Of a stretch of DNA of 64,000 bases, positions 1 to 6,880 are shown in pieces. The notes beneath the pieces are model-generated. The model did not search any database. It saw only the letters and a program-made list of their open reading frames with translations, and was not told where the DNA came from. This DNA is from CAYVQE01 sp964454005 (GTDB taxonomy: Bacteria > Myxococcota > B64-G9). How positions within the stretch are numbered: the first letter of the stretch is position 1; each line of letters starts with the position of its first letter. The DNA lies in contig CAYVQE010000003.1 in assembly GCA_964454005.1 (NCBI GenBank), positions 1 through 64,000 of the forward strand, given 5' to 3'. Position numbers and translations under genes: made by a program.

Positions 1-1240
1 GCACCTCGACCAGGCCGGTGTTGTTCACCTTGCCCACCAGGCTGAAGGCCTTGGTGCCCTTGGACTTCTCGGTGCCCATGGCGGCGAACCAGTCGGCGCC
101 CTTGCCGACGATGGGCGGGATGCAGACCCAGGTCTCGACGTTGTTGAGCACCGAGGGCTTGTCGTATAGGCCCTTCTCGGTCGAATGCACGTACTTGGGC
201 CGCGGCTCGCCCATGCGGCCCTCGACCGAGCGCATCAGCGCGCTCGACTCGCCGCAGACGAAGGCGCCACCGCCGCGGTTGATACGCACGTCGAAGGAGA
301 AGCCGCTGTCGAGGATGTTCTCGCCCAGCAGGCCCTTTTCCCGCGCGGCGGCGATGGCCCGCTCCAGCCGCTGCACCGCCAGCGGGTACTCGTGGCGCAC
401 GTAGATGTAACCCACGTTGGCGCCCAGGGCATGGCCGCCGATGGTCATGCCCTCGATGACCTTGAACGGATCGCCCTCCATGATGGAGCGGTCCATGAAG
501 GCGCCGGGGTCGCCCTCGTCGCCGTTGCACAGCACGTAGACGGGCCCGCCCTCGGCCTCGGCCGCCTTGAGCGCCGATTTCCACTTGCGGCCGGTGGGGA
601 AGCCGCCGCCGCCGCGGCCGCGCAGGCCGGACTGGTCGACCGCCTCGACCACCGCGGCCGGCTTCATCTCGAACAGCGCCTTGACCAGCGGCTGGTAACC
701 GCCGTGGGCCAGGTAGTCGTCCAGGCTCTCGGGGTCGATCACCCCGCAGGCCTCCAGCGCCACCCGCTGCTGCTTGTTGTAGAAGTCGATGTCCTCGCGG
801 CCCTTGAGCCGCTTTTTCTTCTTGCCTTTCTTGCCGGGCACCTGGAACAGCAGTTTCTCGATGACCTCGCCCTGCTGCAGGGTCTGATCGACGATCTTGG
901 GCACGTCGCGCAGGCGCACCTTGCAGTAGAGGATGTCGTCCGGCACGATGTGGACCAGCGGGCCCACCTGGCAGAAGCCGTGACAACCGCTGGGCGACAG
1001 GTAGTCCGGCCCGCCGTTTTTGCGCTTGTCAGCGTGTGCCGCCGAGCAGTTCTCCAGCTCCACCTCGATGTCCAGACCGGCCTCGCGGCCCTGCTCGACC
1101 AGGGCCTGGTAGATCTCCAGCGCCCCGCCGGCCACGCAGCCGGTGCCGGCGCAGATGATGATGCGTCGTTTGACTTCCTGCCGCGCCGCGTGCATCTGCT
1201 CGCGGTGCGCATTGAGCTTGTCGACCGACTTGAACCTCAT
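1..1240 (-). CDS. nuoF: NuoF/HydB-like NADH-binding flavoprotein subunit (3' end off window)
   Basis: This is the NADH-oxidising FMN/iron-sulfur subunit of a soluble electron-bifurcating or NAD-dependent oxidoreductase (NuoF, HoxF, HydB and HndC family). It is read on the minus strand from ATG 1240 and runs off the left edge after about 413 codons. The N-terminus holds a thioredoxin-like [2Fe-2S] segment (ICAGTGC near residue 30). It is followed by the NuoF FMN/NADH domain with RGRGGGGFPTGRKW, NGDEGDPGAFMDRS and GGGAFVCGESSAL motifs. The C-terminal [4Fe-4S] part lies outside the window. The start overlaps the TAA of the upstream NuoE gene (TAATG), which indicates translational coupling. The catalytic partner (hydrogenase or formate dehydrogenase) probably lies further left, so the complex cannot be named from this window. 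Confidence 0.9.
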   Translation of the reverse strand, partial: MRFKSVDKLNAHREQMHAARQEVKRRIIICAGTGCVAGGALEIYQALVEQGREAGLDIEVELENCSAAHADKRKNGGPDYLSPSGCHGFCQVGPLVHIVPDDILYCKVRLRDVPKIVDQTLQQGEVIEKLLFQVPGKKGKKKKRLKGREDIDFYNKQQRVALEACGVIDPESLDDYLAHGGYQPLVKALFEMKPAAVVEAVDQSGLRGRGGGGFPTGRKWKSALKAAEAEGGPVYVLCNGDEGDPGAFMDRSIMEGDPFKVIEGMTIGGHALGANVGYIYVRHEYPLAVQRLERAIAAAREKGLLGENILDSGFSFDVRINRGGGAFVCGESSALMRSVEGRMGEPRPKYVHSTEKGLYDKPSVLNNVETWVCIPPIVGKGADWFAAMGTEKSKGTKAFSLVGKVNNTGLVEV

Positions 1241-1710
1241 TATTCCTCGCCCTCCTCGTCCTCCTCGCGCGCGACGAGCTTCTTGGCGAGGTGCGGCTTG
1301 ACCCCCGGATGGTACTTGCCGTCGACGATGACCACCGGCGCCATGCCGCAGGTGCCCACGCAGTTGACCGTCTCCAGGGTGTGGCTCAGATCCTCGGTCG
1401 TCGAGTTGGCCGGGATGCCCAACTCGCGCTCCATCTCCTCCTGGATCAGCTGTGCCCCGCGGACGTGGCAGGCGGTGCCCTTGCAGACCTTGATGATGGA
1501 GTCACCGCGGGGCACCAGGCTCAGCGCCCGGTAGAAGCTGGCCACCCCGTACACCTCGACCATGGGCAGATCGAGCTCGTCGGCGACGTAGCACAGGTGG
1601 TCTTGGCACAGCCAGTTGTACTCGTCCTGAATGTCCTGCAGCACGGGGATCAGCGAAGAGCGATCCTTGCCGTGCCGATCGATGATGCGATCCACTCCGA
1701 CGAAGGCCAT
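1240..1710 (-). CDS. nuoE: NuoE/HydC-like [2Fe-2S] thioredoxin-fold subunit
   Basis: A 156-residue [2Fe-2S] subunit of the NuoE/HoxE/HydC family, which passes electrons between the flavoprotein and its partners. The family hallmark VYGVASFY is followed by cluster ligands in CKGTACH and, about 40 residues later, CVGTCGMAP; the length is normal for the family. The tail is very acidic (EEDEEGEE). Its stop overlaps the start of the NuoF-like gene by one base, and it lies 4 bp after the polyferredoxin gene, so these genes are one transcription unit with acsD. It is the first of three NuoE-like genes in the window. Partner specificity cannot be read from the sequence. Confidence 0.93.
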   Translation of the reverse strand: MAFVGVDRIIDRHGKDRSSLIPVLQDIQDEYNWLCQDHLCYVADELDLPMVEVYGVASFYRALSLVPRGDSIIKVCKGTACHVRGAQLIQEEMERELGIPANSTTEDLSHTLETVNCVGTCGMAPVVIVDGKYHPGVKPHLAKKLVAREEDEEGEE

Positions 1711-1714
1711 CTTC

Positions 1715-2233
1715 TCAGCCCTCCCGGCCCCGCAGCCCGTCGCGGTCCACCTGCTCGACGGACTTGAGCCAGCCGCGCACCTGGTCCTGGCCGTGGAAGG
1801 TCAAGCACCCGGTGGGGCAGGCCTCCACGCAAGCCGGTATCCGCTCCTGGGCCAGGCGCTCGATGCACAAGTCGCACTTGTAAATCAACTTGTCTCCGTC
1901 GTGGCGTACCACGCCGTAGGGGCAGGCCATCATGCAGCTGGCGCAGCCGACGCAGCGGTCGAGGTCCAGCAGCACCGGTCCATCGGGCCCGCCCTTGAAC
2001 AGCGCCCCGGTGGGGCAGGCCGCCACGCAGGCGGCGGCGTCGCAGTGGCGGCACTCGGTGGGCACGAAGGCTTCCTGCTGGACCGGCGTCAGCGTCACCC
2101 GTGCCCGCGGGGCGGGCACTTCGGCCGCCGCCGCCAGCAGCTCCTTCGACACCGAATGCTCCACCGCACAGGCCAGAACGCAGCGTTTGCAGGTCACGCA
2201 GCGCTCGACGTTGACGTGCACTCGTCCTTTCAA
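1715..2233 (-). CDS. 4x[4Fe-4S] ferredoxin-like electron-transfer protein (CooF/HycB type)
   Basis: A 172-residue polyferredoxin with sixteen cysteines arranged for four [4Fe-4S] clusters: CVTCKRC near residue 12, CRHCDAAAC, CVGCASCMMACPYG and CDLCIERL...CVEACPTG. This pattern is that of CooF, HycB and related dicluster proteins that link CO dehydrogenase, hydrogenase or formate dehydrogenase to other carriers. The TTG start at 2233 is preferred because it has a near-perfect Shine-Dalgarno (GGAGGTGAT) seven bases upstream; an internal GTG four codons later is possible. It lies between acsD and the NuoEF pair, so a role as the ferredoxin relay between carbon and NAD chemistry is a reasonable inference. 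Confidence 0.88.
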   Translation of the reverse strand: MKGRVHVNVERCVTCKRCVLACAVEHSVSKELLAAAAEVPAPRARVTLTPVQQEAFVPTECRHCDAAACVAACPTGALFKGGPDGPVLLDLDRCVGCASCMMACPYGVVRHDGDKLIYKCDLCIERLAQERIPACVEACPTGCLTFHGQDQVRGWLKSVEQVDRDGLRGREG

Positions 2234-2252
2234 CGGATCACCTCCGCTCCAA

Positions 2253-3194
2253 TCAGCTGGCCACCAGCTCGCCGACCATCTCGCGCGCCAGCTTCAACGA
2301 TTCGGGGTGACGCATGACCAGCAGGTCCGCGCCGGCGGCCAGCAGGGTAGAGGCGGTCACCGCCTCCATCAGCACGCCGCGCTTCTTCGCGTCGCCCATG
2401 TTCATCTCGCCGTCGCCCAGCTTGGCTTCCTTGGTCTTCCAGACCTCGAAGCCCAGGTTGCAGTACATCGGAAACTGCAGCATGTCGTCCTGCTGGGTCA
2501 GGGCGGCCTCGCGGGCGCGCTCCATGACCGAGTAGGTGTACTCCAGGCCGTAGCCCAGCCCGCCCACGGTGGGGTCGATCAGGATGTTCTTGGCATCGAC
2601 GCCCAGGTTGGTCAGCAGCACGTTGAGCTGCTTGGCCAGGTTGATGTCGATCGGGCTCGAGGCCACCAGCACGTGCTTGTAGGCCAGGGCCGCGGCGCCG
2701 AGCTGCTTGTGGTTTTTCTCCTCGACCGGCCCGATGCACAGGCGGTTGTTCTCCAGGGCCTCGGCCACCGCCCGCAGCACCTCGGCGTCCTTTTCCGGCG
2801 ACGCCGTACCCCAGATGCAGACCGGAACGTCGACCGCATCGACGACCTTCTCAGCCACTTCGCCCGCGTGATCGGCGCCCAGATCCTTGTCGTTGGGGTT
2901 GGTGCCCGCCAGGTGCAGGTGAATGAAGTCGGCGCCCAGTTCGACGCCCTTTTTGGCCCAGGCGGCCGGGTCGGACCAGACGTCGCCGTAGACCTCCTTC
3001 AGCGCGTCGGCCCAGTCGTCGGGCTCGATGTCCCAGACCTCGATGCCGAACTTGGGCGGGTGCGGCATGTCGCCTTCGAAGGTGTAGAAGGGAAAGGCGG
3101 TCTCGCCGCCCACCTCGAACTTCTTGTCGCCGTCGCCGACCTCGATGGTCCGGATTTCACCCGAGTAGCTCCGCTTCGGCACCTCGATCGCCAT
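2253..3194 (-). CDS. acsD: acetyl-CoA decarbonylase/synthase delta subunit (corrinoid Fe-S protein small subunit)
   Basis: A 313-residue protein matching the small (delta) subunit of the corrinoid iron-sulfur protein. That protein carries the methyl group from methyl-tetrahydrofolate to acetyl-CoA synthase in the Wood-Ljungdahl pathway. The TIM-barrel family features seen are FHLHLAGTNPND-like (here FIHLHLAGTNPND), the glycine-rich TVGGLGYGLEYTYSVMER and a C-terminal AAGADLLVMRHPES. The length matches known AcsD/CdhD proteins. The start has a clear ribosome site (AGAGGAG, five bases). It begins an operon with the polyferredoxin and NuoEF. A hairpin terminator separates it from the upstream small gene, so it may have its own promoter in 3195-3282, where I see no convincing one. 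The other Acs subunits are not in the window. Confidence 0.93.
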   Translation of the reverse strand: MAIEVPKRSYSGEIRTIEVGDGDKKFEVGGETAFPFYTFEGDMPHPPKFGIEVWDIEPDDWADALKEVYGDVWSDPAAWAKKGVELGADFIHLHLAGTNPNDKDLGADHAGEVAEKVVDAVDVPVCIWGTASPEKDAEVLRAVAEALENNRLCIGPVEEKNHKQLGAAALAYKHVLVASSPIDINLAKQLNVLLTNLGVDAKNILIDPTVGGLGYGLEYTYSVMERAREAALTQQDDMLQFPMYCNLGFEVWKTKEAKLGDGEMNMGDAKKRGVLMEAVTASTLLAAGADLLVMRHPESLKLAREMVGELVAS

Positions 3195-3282
3195 GTCGAC
3201 TCCTCTCTGCCCGCACGGGCAAGGCCAGATATCCCGCGATGACTATGCGCGAAAGCCAAGGGGCCGCCCCGCCGGGGGCCCC

Positions 3283-3328
3283 AAAAACGCAGACAGGCGA
3301 CACCGAAGTGTCGCCCGTCGCTGCCTGC
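3283..3328 (-). terminator. Rho-independent-like terminator with UUCG tetraloop
   Basis: On the minus strand an 8-bp perfect stem GGCGACAC/GTGTCGCC closes a TTCG tetraloop (the stable cUUCGg form). It sits on an outer 7-bp stem (GCAGGCA/TGTCTGC) with a one-sided bulge, and GTTTTT follows. It begins at the stop codon of the 70-residue gene and lies before acsD, so it would end or attenuate transcription entering acsD. Confidence 0.7.
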
Positions 3329-3540
3329 TAGGCCTTGGTCCGGCGCCGTTCGCTACCGTACCAGTCGTCGCTGAACCAGTAGCGCTCGCCGGTCTTGAGG
3401 TAGGCCATCATCTCTTTGCGGTCGCGCAGCTTGCCGCGCCACTTGTCGCCGCCCTCGGGCTTGCCCGCCTCGTAGTCATCCCCCACGACCTCGACTTTTT
3501 CCCCGTCGTGCTTCTCTTTCGCGACTCTCTTGTCCGCCAT
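3328..3540 (-). CDS. small charged protein of unknown function upstream of acsD
   Basis: A 70-residue hydrophilic protein starting MADKRVAKEK. The ATG at 3540 is preferred over an upstream in-frame start at 3582 because AAGAGG lies six bases before it. The sequence is rich in Lys, Glu and Asp. A compact tryptophan/tyrosine-rich C-terminal part (KWRGKLRDRKEMMAYLKTGERYWF) has no cysteines and no membrane segment. I do not recognise the family. It lies between cooC and acsD, with its own candidate promoter and a strong terminator, so it can be expressed as a single short transcript. An accessory role in CO dehydrogenase/acetyl-CoA synthase biology is only a guess from position. Confidence 0.6.
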   Translation of the reverse strand: MADKRVAKEKHDGEKVEVVGDDYEAGKPEGGDKWRGKLRDRKEMMAYLKTGERYWFSDDWYGSERRRTKA

Positions 3541-3597
3541 GGAAACCTCTTGAGTTTCAAGGTTATCGGACACGAAACCCATTGCTCCACCCAGGTT

Positions 3598-3626
3598 TTT
3601 TTAGCGAACCCGGTGGCACATTGCAA
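3598..3626 (-). promoter_or_regulatory. candidate sigma-70 promoter for the 70-residue gene
   Basis: Minus strand TTGCAA (3626-3621), 17-bp spacer, TAAAAA (3603-3598), about 50 bases before the ATG at 3540. Upstream, at about 3660-3705, is a strikingly AT-rich stretch in otherwise GC-rich DNA, which could act as an UP-like element or simply be intergenic spacer. Confidence 0.5.
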
Positions 3627-3740
3627 GCGAATTTTTCGCACGAACTCCCGCAGCCCGTCAATGCACTGATATTGATAAAAATATTTTATAAGTTAAATTC
3701 GAGATCCACGCCGTGGCTTCGGCGGCAGCAACGTAGCGGC

Positions 3741-4502
3741 TCAGATCTTGGCCAGCACCCGTTCCAGCGCTTCGTCCAGGGTCTGGATGAATGGGTTGTC
3801 CTCCGGCAGCTCCACCAGGGGCTGGCCCCTGGTGTCGGCCGCGGCGATGTCCTCGTCGGGCGGCAGCTCGGCCAGCAGCTCGAGCCCGGAGCGCTCCACC
3901 TCGGCCCGCACCTCGGGGGCCAGCTCGCCGGCCACCCGGTTGATCAGCAGCGCCCGGTGGCCGATGGACAGATCGAGCTCGTCGGCCAACTCCTCGATGC
4001 GCCGCGCCGCCCGGGCGCCCTTGACGGAGTGATCGGCCACCACCAGCATCAGGTCGACCTTGCGGGTGGTGCGCCGGCTGAGGTGCTCCATGCCGGCCTC
4101 GTTGTCGACCACCACGTAGCGGTAGTCGGCGGCCAGGGTGTCGAGGAAGCGGCGCAGGATGTTGTTCAGGTAGCAATAGCAGCCCGGCCCTTCCTGGCGG
4201 CCCATGACCAGCAGGTCCATTCCCTTGCTCTCCATCAGGGTGGCGTGCATGTTGCGTTCGAGCACCGCCTCACGGCTCATGCCGGCCGGGATCTCCAGCC
4301 GGTCGCCGAAGAACTGCTCGCGCATGGTGCCGATGGTCTGCTCGACCTCGATGCCCAGCGCCTCGCCCAGGGTGTAGTTGGGGTCGGCGTCGACCGCGAA
4401 GATCGGCGTCAGCTCGCGGCGCAGCAGGTGGCGCACCAGCAGCGCCGCCACCGTGGTCTTGCCCACCCCACCCTTGCCCGACACCGCGATCAGCTTGCTC
4501 AT
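3741..4502 (-). CDS. cooC: CooC/AcsF-type nickel-insertion ATPase
   Basis: A 253-residue SIMIBI-class ATPase that matures the Ni-Fe-S clusters of CO dehydrogenase or acetyl-CoA synthase. The start MSKLIAVSGKGGVGKTT carries the deviant Walker A motif (residues 8-16). The CooC-specific metal-binding pair CYC occurs in PGCYCYLNN near residue 117. A Walker B-like VVVDNEAG and a later LMLVVADHS strand fit the family. Longer upstream starts exist in frame, but a good promoter overlaps that stretch, so the ATG at 4502 is chosen. It lies upstream of the unknown small gene and acsD on the same strand, which agrees with a role in assembling the Acs/CODH machinery. Confidence 0.92.
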   Translation of the reverse strand: MSKLIAVSGKGGVGKTTVAALLVRHLLRRELTPIFAVDADPNYTLGEALGIEVEQTIGTMREQFFGDRLEIPAGMSREAVLERNMHATLMESKGMDLLVMGRQEGPGCYCYLNNILRRFLDTLAADYRYVVVDNEAGMEHLSRRTTRKVDLMLVVADHSVKGARAARRIEELADELDLSIGHRALLINRVAGELAPEVRAEVERSGLELLAELPPDEDIAAADTRGQPLVELPEDNPFIQTLDEALERVLAKI

Positions 4503-4578
4503 CCCTTTAGCGACCTCCCTCCGCGAACCCATGGAACAGGCCATTTTAGCGAGCGGCCCCCATCGGCTGGCTGAGGGC

Positions 4579-4607
4579 AGTGTAAGTCCGTCCACCCGCA
4601 TCGTCAA
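4579..4607 (-). promoter_or_regulatory. cooC: sigma-70 promoter for cooC
   Basis: Minus strand TTGACG (4607-4602), exactly 17 bp, TACACT (4584-4579). The predicted transcription start near 4572 leaves a leader of about 70 bases before the ATG at 4502. It also argues against a longer N-terminus for CooC. Confidence 0.62.
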
Positions 4608-4701
4608 ACCGCGCCGCCTGCGCCAGCGACCGCCAACCGCATCGCGATGCCAGCGGCCAGCCGGTCTTGTGGCCGGCCGCCTGAGCTGCTATGTATCGAT
4701 C

Positions 4702-5556
4702 ATGAAGGCGGAATCGGTCATCTGCGTCGGCCTGCTGGCGGGACTGGCGGCCTGCTCGAGCGGCGGCGGCAGCGGCGAGTCGCTGCTGCTGACGTACAAC
4801 GTGGCCGGCCTGCCGGAGGGCTTGTCCGGCTCACAGCCGGCCGAGTTCATCCCCCAGATCAGCCCTGAACTCAACGGCTACGAGCTGGTGCTGGTCCAGG
4901 AGGACTTCTGGTATCATCAGCAGCTGGCCGCCGCGGCCGAGCATCCCCATCGCTCGCAGCCGATGTGGCCCGAGCCCGATCTCGAACAGATGGGCGACGG
5001 GCTGAACCGGTTCTCACGCTCGCCCTTCGACGACCACCGGCGTGACACCTGGTCGGCCTGCCACGGCGTCTTCGACTCCGGCAGCGACTGTTTGACCACC
5101 AAGGGCTTCGCCAGCGCCTGGCATCGGCTCGGTCCGAATGGGGCTGCTCGGGTGCTGGTGGTCAACCTGCACCTCGACGCCGGCAGCGCCGACGGCGACC
5201 AGCAGGCGCGGCGCGAGCAGGTCGAACAGCTGATCGCCGCGCTGCAGGCGCGGGCCGCCGACCAGGCCCTGATCGTCGCCGGCGACACCAACCTCAAGCC
5301 CGAGCGCGCCGACCGCCCGCTGGACGCCGTGGCCTTCGACCGGCTGCTGTCCGCCACCGGCCTGCGCGACAGCTGCCGGGCGCTCGACTGCCCGCAGGAG
5401 AGCATCGACCGGGTGCTGTTCCGCTCCGGCCCCGCAGTCCAGCTCACCCCCCTGCGCTGGAGCCGCCCGCCCGAGTTCGTTACCGAGCAGGGCGAGGATC
5501 TGTCCGACCACCGCCCGGTGGCGGTGCTGTTCAGCTGGGCCCGCTCATCCGGCTAA
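4702..5556 (+). CDS. lipoprotein of the endonuclease/exonuclease/phosphatase superfamily
   Basis: A 284-residue secreted phosphoesterase-like protein. A signal peptide ends in a lipobox (GLAAC, Cys 18), followed by a Ser/Gly-rich linker, so it should be a membrane-anchored lipoprotein. The EEP fold motifs appear in order: TYNVAGL, LVQED (metal-binding Glu), VVNLHLDAG, VAGDTNLKP (Asp/Asn pair) and a final LSDHRPV (catalytic Asp-His). This set occurs in neutral sphingomyelinases, DNase I-like enzymes and phosphodiesterases; which substrate applies cannot be decided. It stands alone, divergent from cooC and convergent with a decayed gene whose 3' end overlaps it. Confidence 0.8.
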   Translation: MKAESVICVGLLAGLAACSSGGGSGESLLLTYNVAGLPEGLSGSQPAEFIPQISPELNGYELVLVQEDFWYHQQLAAAAEHPHRSQPMWPEPDLEQMGDGLNRFSRSPFDDHRRDTWSACHGVFDSGSDCLTTKGFASAWHRLGPNGAARVLVVNLHLDAGSADGDQQARREQVEQLIAALQARAADQALIVAGDTNLKPERADRPLDAVAFDRLLSATGLRDSCRALDCPQESIDRVLFRSGPAVQLTPLRWSRPPEFVTEQGEDLSDHRPVAVLFSWARSSG

Positions 5557-5875
5557 ACGGCCCGCCTCGCCCGTCCGCTGCACCCCTTCCGCCTGTTCCG
5601 GCCGGCATGCTGTGGGTGCTGCTGCTCGGCGGCTCCTGCAGCGACTGCTTCACCAGATTCAATGCTTCCGAGACCGGGATCGTCCATCGCGCCCGCCTAA
5701 GACCTCCCGAACTGCCGGCGATCGACACCCCCATCGGAGGCTCGGGCCAGGACGTCACCATCCCGGTGCACGAAGCCAGCGGCGCAGCGGCGAAACGAAA
5801 GCCCAGAGGCAATTCGGCCCCCGGAAAGTGGTCCTGCCAGATGGCGAGCAGGCGGTCGCTGATGTCGGCGGACAC
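5531..5875 (-). pseudogene. decayed or truncated reading frame, possibly a DUF169-like N-terminus
   Basis: A GTG at 5875, with a strong GGAGG four bases upstream, opens a frame 17 bp after the stop of the lipoprotein gene 5893-6558. The first 30 or so codons look like a real protein (SADISDRLLAIWQDHFPGAE). After that the sequence turns into low-quality Ser/Arg/Pro-rich text and runs into the end of the convergent gene. The start resembles the opening of DUF169-type proteins, but that match is from memory and weak. I read it as a gene that has lost its 3' part or been frameshifted. A genuine short protein of 114 residues is the alternative. Confidence 0.35.
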
Positions 5876-5892
5876 TGAGCCTCCGGTGCGGA

Positions 5893-6558
5893 TCAGGGAT
5901 CGACGCAGGTGGCTTCGGCTCCGGAGGCGTCGCACACCTGGCCGTCGGTGGCGCAGTTGAGGTAGTCGGCCCAGACGCGTTGGCCCTGGATCTCGATGCA
6001 GGTCTGGACCACGTCGCCGGCGCAGCGGGTGGCGTCGGCCTCGCACTCGTGGCCCACACACTCGGCCTCGCCGAAGGCGTCGTCGCAGAAGGGCTTGTCG
6101 GTGGTGGCGCAGTCGAGCTCGGGGGCCCAGTCGGTGCAGCCGTCGGCGCCCTCCATGCAGCGCTCGATGACGGTGCCGTCGCAGCGCTGGCGATCGACCG
6201 GATCGCACTCGTTTTCGCAGGGCTCGACACAGGTGGCGTCCAGGCCCTCGGGCTGGTTGCAGGTCTGGCCGTCGAGGGCGCAGTCGACCTCGTCGACCCA
6301 TTCGAGACAGCCGTCGTCGCCCAGGCCGCAGCGCTGCACGACCGCTTCCTTGTAGCAGCGGGTGGCATCGGTGGTGGGACAGTCATCGCTGCAGGCTTCG
6401 ACGCAGGCCGGCGGATCCTGGGTGAAGTCGCAGGTCTGCCCGGCGGCGCAGTCGGCGTCGCTCTGGCAGCCCTCGTCGCCGTCATCGCCGGAGTTGCCGC
6501 AGCCGAGCAGCAGGCCGCTGGCGGTCAGCAGGACGAGGCTGGTATGGGCGAGGCACAT
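5893..6558 (-). CDS. cysteine-rich lipoprotein
   Basis: A 221-residue secreted protein. A signal peptide ends in LLLGC (lipobox), followed by an acidic stretch (GDDGDEG) typical of outer-membrane-directed lipoproteins. The body consists of three or four Cys-rich modules of about 50 residues with patterns such as DATRCYKEAVVQRC, DRQRCDGTVIERC and DATRCAGDVVQTC. These are of the type common in Myxococcota surface proteins with EGF-like or stalk-like repeats. Start ATG 6558 has GGAG about eight bases upstream. No enzymatic motif is visible; a structural or adhesive role on the cell surface is an inference. Confidence 0.75.
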   Translation of the reverse strand: MCLAHTSLVLLTASGLLLGCGNSGDDGDEGCQSDADCAAGQTCDFTQDPPACVEACSDDCPTTDATRCYKEAVVQRCGLGDDGCLEWVDEVDCALDGQTCNQPEGLDATCVEPCENECDPVDRQRCDGTVIERCMEGADGCTDWAPELDCATTDKPFCDDAFGEAECVGHECEADATRCAGDVVQTCIEIQGQRVWADYLNCATDGQVCDASGAEATCVDP

Positions 6559-6880
6559 GGCATCTCCATGGGCTGTGGTTCGACCTGGTTCGAGTTTAGC
6601 GCCCGGGCGGGGGCCGCGACAAGAGAAGACGGGAGAAGTCGTGCGCCGCGGCCGTGCAGCCCGGCCGCAGGGCGGCGCCAGCGCGAACCCACTAAACCAG
6701 CAATTGTCCGGAAATGCAGGATTTCGATCGGGCGGACGGCGGCGCTCGGCCGGCCCGGGGGATGCTTGACAGCCCCGGGCTTGGGGTGTGTACTTCGAAG
6801 GCCGTGGAATCGGTGGCGGCGCGCGGGGCGGCCCGCAGCGTCGCTGGTTCGTTCTGCCTCGAGTGAAGGAAGGGTGCAAC
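6559..6880 (+). other. divergent intergenic region between lipoprotein and glyA-gcvT fusion
   Basis: About 320 bases with no convincing gene. It holds a good plus-strand promoter (6766-6794) and a roughly 80-base leader for the GlyA-GcvT fusion. I looked for a glycine riboswitch because of the downstream function and saw no recognisable one. No clear minus-strand promoter was found. Confidence 0.5.
6766..6794 (+). promoter_or_regulatory. sigma-70 promoter for the glyA-gcvT fusion
   Basis: TTGACA (6766-6771), 17-bp spacer, TGTACT (6789-6794). The predicted start near 6801 lies downstream of the earliest in-frame GTG (6788), which supports GTG 6881 as the true translation start. Confidence 0.6.

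Noticed and set aside
4502..4607. Longer N-terminus for CooC starting at 4607
   Set aside because: The stretch overlaps a near-consensus promoter and reads as non-homologous residues; the P-loop normally lies within the first ten residues.
6559..6880. Glycine riboswitch upstream of the glyA-gcvT fusion
   Set aside because: No tandem aptamer-like conserved core or expression-platform hairpin could be seen in this leader.
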